Below are positions 55,800 through 64,000 of a DNA stretch of 64,000 nucleotides, piece after piece; the stretch's first letter is position 1, and every line of letters starts with the position of its first letter. The position numbers were made by a program, and so were the translations under genes. This DNA is from Beverwykella pulmonaria (lineage: Eukaryota; Ascomycota; Dothideomycetes; Pleosporales; Melanommataceae): positions 2,119,690 to 2,183,689 of the forward strand of contig BCHH01000008.1 of assembly GCA_001599595.1 (NCBI GenBank). Direction: 5' to 3'. The notes beneath the pieces were generated by a model that searched no databases, was not told where the DNA came from, and saw only the letters and a list, made by a program, of their open reading frames with translations.

Positions 55800-57900
55800 G
55801 GTAAGAGCCTGGACGTAAGGATTGTCGGACTCTCGTTGGAAATCTATTACCACCTGGGCAGCTGCCATTTGGGGATGTTCCCATTCTGAAATTTCCCGGA
55901 TTGCTAGGGCGTTGGAATACTATTGCCCGATTCGTCCATTCGCGGTTGAATGTTGACTACAGACTCACTACCAGGCCGGGTAAGTACTTGTTCCCCTGGC
56001 CGCATGCTTTACTCACGTTTGAATGCATTCGATAATTAAGCTGATTGACGACCTCAGCAATCTCAACTGCTCCAAAGAATCCATAAAGAGCGGCTCAACC
56101 CAGAGAAACCTCACCTTCGAGGAAGCGGAGATGCTGACGGACAATTGCAAGAACCTCATCCGAGTGATCTCGCTCTCGAGGGTATTTATGACTCCCGTGA
56201 CTTCCAGAACAAGCGTTTTGAACACAGTCGTTATATCAGACACCCCTGGTGAGTTGGCGCTAGCAGCCACGGACGCGTTCGAAAGAGAGCCTCAAGACGA
56301 CGGAGAACGGCCGACAATGCCGTACACTCCAGTGCAAGCATAGATACTGTTGACGGAGCGCCGTCGTCTTTTAGCTTGAGGGTTTGAAGCTCCCGTCCCC
56401 CGCACGCGACAAAGGTAACAAGTCCAGCGACGCTTGCTATAATGGACAGCGGTTCCGCTATGTCGAAGGTGCATCATTCAAACCGCAACAACAGATGAAG
56501 ATGCTCATGTGAGGTTTTCCCTTCTCGCGCTCAGTCTTTGTGGCTCAGGCCGAGACGGCCAGGCCTGTCGCATTGAGATGCTATGATGATGGCAAGCTCT
56601 CCTCTACCCATGAGCATCTTGATGTGCTAGAGATTTCAAGGTATTGGTCATAAAGACAAACTATCCACTACTATTTGTTCTAGACGAAGTAGCTACCTAG
56701 GAAAGAGAAATTTGTGGTGCGGTTGTGTAAGGAAGATGCTGAGCTTGGCCTAGGAGAGAGGCTTTTCGTGACATGCGCTAATAGAATTCGGAATAATGTG
56801 CATATTGGGAAGGCCTCGATATCGCAGTATTCAAAACCGAAGCCGAATCCGATGAGATGGACATAGTGTGGAGAGATGCAGTAGTTTTCGATTCAGATTA
56901 ATTATAGCGACTAACGCTAAAATTCAGCTTGCTCTCAGCTGGTGTCACAATATCTTGCGACATGACACTCTCAAGTTTCCGACACGGGATTGATTTTTAA
57001 AGCGAGGCTGACTAAAAGATGTTACAGATCTATTTCTGGATAAAAGAAAATGAACATCAAGTGGAAATGAAAGGACAGCCTGGGACGTTGATGCCAAACA
57101 GCTGGAGTATGATCACCGAAAAGAAGGTTGGAGATCACGTCCAGGAACACGAAAGCTATATATAGGTCCCTCGTGTTGCGAAGATCATGTTCATTAATCT
57201 AGGAAATTTATGAATGGCGTCATGAATATGGCACGAGGAGCATGCAATACTACAGTAATTGCAATCCAAAATGAATACGAAGTTAACGAGAGGCGTGCTT
57301 AACTATGGCGAGAATGCATTCTCACAGAAAGAAAACTGATACAACACAACATGTCGCGTTAGTGCCATAAACGCGGACTCCCTCCCACATACCTACCATG
57401 TATAAAGGTTTTGGGTTAAGGGAGTGCTGCATGCGCTCTCTATCGGAATCTTTCTCATACGCTCTGCAGCTACAGGCCATGAACCCTCTGCCGAGCAACC
57501 AGTACATGCCAACAAGAATATTGTCATAAGTCGCATATGGTGCGGATGTGATACCTCTTCTCTTTCTTTCTTTTTACTCTTCTGTCGATTCATGGCCTCC
57601 CAAGCAGCATGAAGTTTGATTCAATGGCCCTCAAGAACAACACTCGGCTTCCAGTTATTAGCGTACGAGAAGAGTTTGTCAGCTGCCTCTCTTTGATTTT
57701 GTAGCTTGAAGACCGCCTTTAAGGCCAGGGGCGAAGGTCAGTGTAGTTCTTCAAAGCGAGTGCAGAGCATGATAGGAGGATTGGTGCTACATCAGTGCTT
57801 GACAAAGTTGCGAGGCGCCACCCAGGTGATGCTTCATTTAATTTGCAACAAGACACTGACCTTGCACCTGGGTCTTACTAAGATGCACATAACTCACTGC
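55800..57900. other. region without recognisable genes
   Basis: Frames at 56023-56343 (plus) and 56270-56013 (minus) overlap on opposite strands and neither is convincing. The remainder is AT-rich and without coding pattern. Confidence 0.5.
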
Positions 57901-57901
57901 G

Positions 57902-58324
57902 TCAGATGTCAGCTCTAATCACATTGCCTTTGAACACGTATAAAGGCGAGAATTGAAGGGGAATGGAGAAAAGAAGATGACTTACGATAGCAGCACCAGA
58001 AAAAGGATCCCCGAATTCAAAGCTGTAAGCGCTATCTTCGTTTTCGTGGAGATAATCTCTCCCATAGTTATATACAGTCACAGGAAGTCTAGGACGCTGT
58101 AGCTGAACCACGACTAGAACAGAGAAACCCACACATGGTTAATTTTGCCCCAAATATCTCAAAAACCCCGGATACTTACGATTAGCCCTAGCGGATGATT
58201 GAAATTCGGAATTGCCTCCGCGATAATGAAAGCCGCCACTAACAACACGGCGCAAATCCCCACCCGACTCCCACACTCTTGAGACTGTTCTCAGAGTGGG
58301 GACCCGTACGTAGTACGACCGCAA
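57902..58324 (-). pseudogene. unidentified coding fragment with two exons
   Basis: Not recognised. On the minus strand, VVSGGFHYRGGNSEFQSSAR (to about 58180) joins across a GTAAGT...TTCTAG intron to VVQLQRPRLPVTVYNYGRDY and YSFEFGDPFSGAAI (to about 57990), followed by another GTAAGT donor. No start or end exon found. It looks like the remains of a real gene. Confidence 0.3.
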
Positions 58325-58765
58325 TAGAGCCGTACGTCGTGCATATGTATAGTAGGTTTTGTGACGCCGACCGTAAGTGAGGTTGTAATTGTACGCGTAT
58401 ACAGCTCATACGCTATTTTTAATGTTGCAGAGAGCTTCAATTGGGATTGGTCCTATCGTGGGTTAATGATGCTGCACAACCAGATTTTCATCAACATACA
58501 AGCCCCTCAACCGAGCGGCCGATAGAAACCAATAAACAACGTTGTTACGAGTTACTTTATCGACCTCCGTTGGTACCTACAGCGCCAAGAACCTATATAA
58601 ACAGCCGTATACGGCCTAAACGCTGGTCTCCATACGTACAAATAGAAACCTGTTCACGAGTCCGTAAGCAAGTCACCTGTACTAGCTGCCTTACGTACGT
58701 ACAGCGTAACTTACCCGTACAGCTTCAAGAAATTCTACGGATGTACGGTGTACGTACGGATCCCA
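58290..58765. other. TACGTA/CGTACG-rich segment
   Basis: Contains many GTACG/CGTAC units (for example near 58305, 58328, 58395, 58637, 58695-58700, 58718 and 58743-58760), far more than its surroundings, without coding pattern. It abuts the broken 3' end of the amino-acid transporter pseudogene and may be a decayed mobile element. Confidence 0.4.
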
Positions 58766-58799
58766 CGCCGACTGTTCTGATGGATCACATCCGTATCTT

Positions 58800-59772
58800 T
58801 CCACATCCTCACATATATATACTTGCAAGCCACGTTGCCGTTGGTGACCCCGACCACCACAATAGTAGGCAGCGCAATACCGAATGCGACTTCACGGACA
58901 ATGGGGGAATGCGGAGTCGAGTACGGGGGAGGTAATAGATGGCCTAGCGTAGTAGTATATGATGGCGCTAGTTTACGTGAAGGCGAGTACTTTAATGAAG
59001 TCCTTGACGTTCTTGAGTTCGACACAGAAACTGAAGAAGGAGGTGTGGCCGGCTGGACGCATTTAGCTCTGTAGATCGTGGCGAGAAAGGGGGGGGGGGG
59101 GGAGAGGGGGGAAACCGCATACCGAAAGCTAGGATGATATTTATGATGGGACCGAGTCCTTTGACGAGCGGGATGGTTTTGCCAATGGTGAGGGCGTGGC
59201 CTATGTCCGGCTTATTGGTAGCGACGCCGACCATTGCAACGGTGACTGCCGCGATGACTGGGATGCATGCTAATCTGCTTGAGTGAAGAGCTCTTTGAAT
59301 ATTGTGTGCGAGATATGCTTACAGAAAAAAGAGAAGTATGAAACATTCTTCAACGTCATTGGTAACCCCAGCACAAAGAAACAATGAGGCCCAGTACCGC
59401 AAAGAACACCATACACTGCGCATGGTTCGTCGGAGCATTTAAAGCAATAGCAAAGCTAAGCACATGATCTACCATTATGAAGACCAGAATGAGAGCTTGC
59501 TTAAATTGGCCAATTATGTAGCCCGTGTAAGTAGCAATGACGCCGAGAAAGAAGATGAGGAGGAGGCCCAGAACGAGACCGAGGATAGGGGTGGTTTGGG
59601 GCAGAGTGAGGGCACCTAATGAGATGGTTTCTGCGAGCATAACTTGGAGGCTATATGTCAGTCGATGCGTCGATATGGATTGGGATAGGACGAGACTCAC
59701 GAAATCTGATGTGCCTGTGATGGGTGCATGCTGAGCTATGTGATCAAGTCTTCTTTCGTGAGCAGCGGCCAC
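58800..59772 (-). pseudogene. amino-acid transporter (AAAP type), truncated and frameshifted
   Basis: Remnant of a fungal neutral amino-acid permease. Recognisable pieces in order on the minus strand: LAETISLGALTLPQTTPILG, LGVIATYTGYIIGQFK, LILVFIMVDHVLSFAIALNA, VFFAVLGLIVSLC, TLKNVSYFS (shifted frame), IPVIAAVTVAMVGVATNKPD, and VREVAFGIALPTIVVVGVTN with ACKYIYVRMW. Relative to the family a loop of about 30 residues is missing after GQFK, the frame shifts near 59370, a 14-G run (59089-59102) lies near another break, and everything after the ACKYIYVR helix is lost. The N-terminal part beyond 59772 is also unrecognisable. Non-functional. Confidence 0.75.
59089..59102. repeat. poly-G tract (14 G)
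   Basis: Homopolymer inside the amino-acid transporter pseudogene, followed by GAGGGGGG. Length may be misassembled. Confidence 0.9.
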
Positions 59773-61348
59773 TTATCACTAGTTCATCGTCTTGGAATGA
59801 ATTGCTCCAGCTTCGCACCAAAGATGGGGTCTTGCTACGAATCCAAGACCTGTGTTGTGAGCACATCCTCCCTCTACCTAATAATTTAGGTCTTACAGGT
59901 CCCTCTGGGTCCGACGCTGGAGCGGTCCGACGGTTGAGCTCGAGAGCGTCACTTTTGGGCGCACTGTGCACACCACCGTTGTCCTTTCTAGCCACGAAAT
60001 TTGTCTCAACCGGGGTCTTGGGTGTCTCTTCAAAAGTTGCTGAGGTGTTTCGCTCGAAGATATTGAGGATAGGTAACGATCAAATTGGGTCTGCTGCTGA
60101 GATGATGAGGCGAATGTGGGAGAGGATAGGTAAAAGTGAGATAGAGTTGAAGTAAAGGAGGAGGGAGCAGGGACATGTCAACAAATCCCCTTCACTCTAC
60201 AAGTACTTTGGGGGGAGATATGGAATGCTAAGATTCGAATTGGCCAACAAGGCAAGACCAGTAAAAATGAGATACTCAAAGGTATGCAGATGTGAGTAGC
60301 GAGAATGTCACGGGGCCGCTCTCATGCTAAGTCCTGTCATGGTGGGAAATATCCAATGTACGAGTATTAGTGACGCAGAAGAAGAGTAGCAACGAACCCT
60401 CCACTGGAGCGGTTTGGCTGTATCTGCCTTCTTCCTCTGTAGAGAAACTGTTCTTCCACACATGTCTCTTTCTTGTAAATGCGATAAGTTGAAAGGCTGT
60501 TCATAGTTTCCATATTGCCCGACAACCAAACGAACCGAACTTCGGGCGATGGAAGAAACGCTAGCTCGCCCGAGTTTGAAGGGAATTTTCTTGATGATAG
60601 TTGTATGACTTTTCTAGTTGAGGGGAACGAAATGTGGGTCCGCTATGAATGACAGGATGCGCCATGGGCTGAGGTGGGGTATCTCGACGTCAGGATGGAC
60701 TTGAGAACCAGCTACGAACTGCTATAGAGATAATGCTTCGAAATGGAAGAGCCTGAATTCGAATATGTTCAGTGATGGCGGCGCAAGAGATGCGCGAGGG
60801 ATGAGGTTGGGGTTGCGAGGGAAGTCTTCCCCTCTTGGGCGTTCAGCCGAACGCCTCAGGCCGGGACATCGCTCCTCCTCTTTCCTGCAACACAGGCCGC
60901 AAGACTGCCAATCAGGGCCGCACGAGGCGCCGGGGCAGCTCAGCAGAGCCGTCGCCCAAAGACGCCAGCAATCTGCCTAATATCGCCATGGGATGAGTGC
61001 CAAGAGGAGGCTGGACGGACTCGACCTTCACTCAAAAGCGCCGCCGGAGCTGCGCCGGTGAAGGTCTCTCCGCACCTCTTCTCCTCCCAGCGCCGCACCC
61101 TGCTCAGGCCATTGTGTCCGTCGACGCTGTAACTAACGTGATACTACCGCCGTTACTCAGACAAGGTCAGTAAGCGCCTGCAGCGTGTGTTTCGACACAC
61201 AGCTTCGTCCAACCCCAGACCGACCGCCCACAACACCATACGTCCCGTTTTTGCGCCCTTTTTCGTCCCAACCCCATTTATACCCGTTCGCGACATTAAC
61301 ACGGCGCCGCTACAGCTTCGCGACCGCGCATTTCGCACGCAATCCACC
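59773..61348. other. intergenic, no gene supported
   Basis: 59773-60155 may hold the decayed 5' part of the transporter. 60760-61100 is GC-rich without family character. 61150-61348 is promoter and leader of the peroxiredoxin gene. Confidence 0.5.
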
Positions 61349-62171
61349 ATGGTCGAGCTCCGCAAGCGCAAGACGCCTCCGCCCGCGCCTGTCCGCCCAG
61401 CTAAGAAGAAGGCTGCGCCCAAGGCCGAGAAGCCCGAGAAGAAGACCGCCGTGGGTAAGGCGAAGGCCGCTGTCGCAGAGACAGTCGAAGCCGTGAAGGA
61501 GGCCGTGACGGAGGCCGTGACAGGCACCGCCAATGGCGCGACGGCCGGCCCCCCAAAGGTCGGCGACATCATTGACCTCGCAACCTTTGGCGGCGAGGTC
61601 GAGACACACGAGGGCACTAAGACGACACTCGCGAAGCTTGTCGAGGAGAGCAATGGCGGGGTCGTCCTCTTCACCTACCCCAAAGCCTCCACCCCCGGAT
61701 GTGAGCATACCCCTGATCGCACTCCATGCGCAGTGCGCTGACATGGTCGCTACAGGCACCAAGCAAGTGTGCTTCTTCCGCGACGCGTATGAGCCCCTGA
61801 CGGCCACCGGACTGAGCATCTACGGCCTTTCCAATGACAGCCCCAAGGCCAACACCACCTTCAAGACCAAGCAGAACCTGCCCTACCCGCTCCTCTGCGA
61901 CCCCTCCCAGACCCTCATCGCGGCTATCGGCCTGAAGAAGGCGCCAAAGGGTACTACGCGCGGCGTGTTTGTCATCGACAAGGCTGGCAAGGTCCTCGCG
62001 GCTGAGCCCGGAAGCCCAGAGGGCACTGTCAACGTGGTGAAGAAAATTGTAGCCAGCGGCTCTAGCGCCGCTGCGGGCGAATCAGCCAAGGAGAAGGAGG
62101 ATGCAAAGATAGCTGAGACTGCCGACGAGGTCGCTGATACTGCGGCAAAGGTGGATGGCGCCGCGGCTTGA
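61349..62171 (+). CDS. nuclear-type peroxiredoxin (Dot5/BCP family)
   Basis: Thiol peroxidase of the AhpC/TSA BCP-PrxQ type; the yeast homologue Dot5 is nuclear. Exons are 61349-61700 and 61756-62171 (donor GTGAGC, acceptor CTACAG), in frame, 255 residues. The N-terminus is lysine-rich (MVELRKRKTPPPAPVRPAKK), a probable nuclear signal. Then KVGDIIDLATFGGEVETHEG, and the active site VVLFTYPKASTPGC-TKQVC: the peroxidatic Cys in PGCT and, five residues on, the resolving Cys. The intron splits the codon of the peroxidatic Cys (T then GC). Then YGLSNDSPKANTTFKTKQNL and PYPLLCDPSQTLIAAIG. The C-terminal tail is an Ala/Glu/Lys-rich extension not needed for catalysis. The start is the first ATG; the frame upstream is open but uses no ATG. 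Confidence 0.94.
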
Positions 62172-64000
62172 TCGCACCAAGCAAGTGATGATCGTGGTTC
62201 TTTCCGGTATTTCTGTGTAGGATTCCCCTTTGCTCGTTTGGAGTTGGAGCGGGTTGGGCACAAGGTTGGGCGACTGGAAATGCGAGTACATGTCGAAGAG
62301 CATATTTGGGTTCTTAGGTATGGAATTGATATATTCTTGTACACGTCTTACTCCAAGATCTAGTTTGTGAAAAATGCGAGGACCACCAACTACACGATAT
62401 TTCTCCTTACGCGACACGCGCCCGATTCTAGTAACACGTCAAAAGGGATAGCGATGAATCTATGCTACTGAATGCGACTGAGTCATGCTATACTAATACC
62501 GAGACTCCTCATCGCAGCTGGATCATCGCAAATGCACGCCCCCAAACGCCCGACCAACCCCCGCACGTCGATCATACGCGGCATCCGACGCCCTCTCACC
62601 GTCTATATAGACCCCAATCTTTCTCCAACCCCTGGAGGAAAAGAGCCCCCTGAAATCCAAAAGACTACGATTATGAGTGGGGATCTATTTTAATAGCGAG
62701 ATCTATAAATTTTGCGAGCTTCCTTGAATGGAGCACTAAAGTGCACAGCACGATGGAATATGCTTCGAGATCTGCGCGTGTTGCATCTAAGATTTTCCTG
62801 ACTAGAAAACTGAGCACTCCCATTACATGGAGAGATTCCCTGCTGGAGCTCAAAATTTTGGTATTTTGGACTGATGCTCTATCGAGTCTTGTCGAAATGC
62901 AAGGGCCAACGCCTGATGGGTTTCTAGCAAGGTTTAACTGTTCGATAAGTACAAAAGTAACACCAGAAAGGAGGCATAGTTTGAGGATTGCCTGTTTTGC
63001 GCTTTCAAAGATAACTACTACAAGTGGTATGCGACTTTCAAGCGAGAAGATGCACAACTTCGAGAACATGGAAAACTTCCTCCCGGAATTCCCAAATGTT
63101 GGTCACTATCGACGAATTTCTGTTCAGTCTAGCCTAAATCCTGGGGAATATCCACGTACGGAAGCTGCGTTAAAAAGGTCATTTACCAGTGCTTTGGGTG
63201 TTCGGTACTCCTTAGCTGATTGTCGGTCGCGATGGAAATATGAGCAGAGCTCCTGCTTGATTTTAAAAATATCTTGGAATACACGCATGTTCGTCTTCCA
63301 AAATTGGGATATGATAGACCCATGGATCTCTGCTGCAGGTGCTACCGCGCACCGAACGCTATATTTGGCTCCTCTCTGCTATATTTGACAGGTTAGCATC
63401 TTAAATAATTATGTTCCATCTCCGCCGCATGTTTGTCCAATCAAATATTCCGAAGCATCACCGCAAGATGCCCATTGGATCTATGCTACAAAACTCGAAC
63501 GGACTCGGAATACGTCTGCTCGGCACTTCCTTTCCAGAGATTGATCAATATCATGCGATGGGAAGATCTCCTGCTGGAGTCTATCGAAATAACAGAGGTG
63601 CAACTTTTAGGATATCTGCAGCGAAATCGTACCACGATCTAACCATGTGGAGATCGTTGCTTGGTCAGACTTGTTCTACAAATTCAATAAGTCTGGAAAT
63701 TGGTTTATGCCTTATTACGGACGATCAAAGTGAACATAGCTAATTTCTCAAAGACTTGACCATGGTTTCGCGGACTTGCTTTCCATAGAAGTATGAAATA
63801 CAATAGATATCTCTATCAAGACTTCCGCAATAAAACTAGACAACATTCCCAATATGATAGAAGCTGTTGTTTGGGTTGAGAGCATACCTTTCCAAATCAA
63901 TTACAGTCGGTAGTTATAACTTAATGAATTCGCTTTGGCTGAGCTTGTTGGAAAGAAGGCGAGCACCTCAAGATAAGTTCTGCAGCAAAATTGAGACATG
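62172..64000. other. no recognisable gene
   Basis: AT-rich. The longest frames (62741-63388 plus; 63069-62671 minus) overlap on opposite strands and show no family. Two stretches, near 62825-62850 and 63555-63580, both read as GGAGAGATTCCCTGCTGGAG-like text, suggesting a weak internal repeat. Confidence 0.5.

Noticed and set aside
56013..56343. N-terminal STAND-like domain for the ankyrin pseudogene
   Set aside because: A weak helical resemblance on the minus strand only, with no ATG and no splice path to the ankyrin part.
62741..63388. 215-codon frame on the plus strand
   Set aside because: Overlaps an equally long frame on the other strand, and neither shows known motifs.
1..64000. CRISPR arrays, bacterial operons or rRNA genes
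   Set aside because: None seen; gene structure is eukaryotic throughout.

Overview
This window is nuclear DNA from a filamentous ascomycete (Pezizomycotina; perhaps Dothideomycetes, but I cannot fix the class). The signs are short GT-AG introns of about 45-60 bp, the gene families present (Nup133, Dre2, Swc4, a palmitoylatable casein kinase I, a p24 protein, a HET-domain protein, an NB-ARC/TPR NLR) and a pogo/Fot1-type transposon with RIP-like damage. All exon boundaries below were placed by eye and checked for reading-frame continuity. No search was run.

Layout. 0.3-5.2 kb: two head-to-head genes, a DUF7580-subtilisin-like (S8) protease on the minus strand and a small gasdermin-like protein on the plus strand. 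They share a roughly 0.5 kb promoter region containing a (CA)36 microsatellite. 5.3-6.6 kb: transposon remnants. 6.7-11.5 kb: an NLR-type gene (zinc fingers, NB-ARC, near-identical TPRs) with an assembly gap in the TPR array. 11.6-13.7 kb: a complete but decayed Fot1/pogo element. A diverged inverted repeat (about 5.87-6.03 and 14.10-14.30 kb) brackets the NLR and the transposon.

14.8-29.5 kb is the conserved core: dre2, an uncertain small gene, an STF2-like gene whose start codon is split by an intron, nup133, casein kinase I and swc4. 29.8-33.9 kb: an MFS sugar-type transporter and a fungal cyclase-family enzyme. 36.0-38.1 kb: a HET-domain gene with an in-frame TAG. 39.0-46.4 kb: a monocarboxylate-type MFS transporter, a 2-oxoglutarate/Fe(II) oxygenase, a p24 cargo receptor and a short-chain dehydrogenase. 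46.4-50.3 kb holds no recognisable gene. 50.3-51.8 kb: a secreted Ser/Thr-rich protein. 54.3-60 kb: decayed genes (ankyrin-repeat pseudogene, amino-acid transporter pseudogene, unplaced coding exons). 61.3-62.2 kb: a nuclear-type peroxiredoxin. The last 1.8 kb holds nothing recognisable.

The most interesting unit is at the left end. A gasdermin-like pore former paired with a subtilisin-like protease is the arrangement known from Podospora het-Q1/het-Q2 nonself-recognition cell death. Here it sits 1.5 kb from an NLR with recently homogenised repeats, and a HET gene and a dead ankyrin gene lie elsewhere in the window. I read 0.3-14.3 kb as a fast-evolving programmed-cell-death island abutting conserved housekeeping genes; the physical layout is observed, the functional link is inference.
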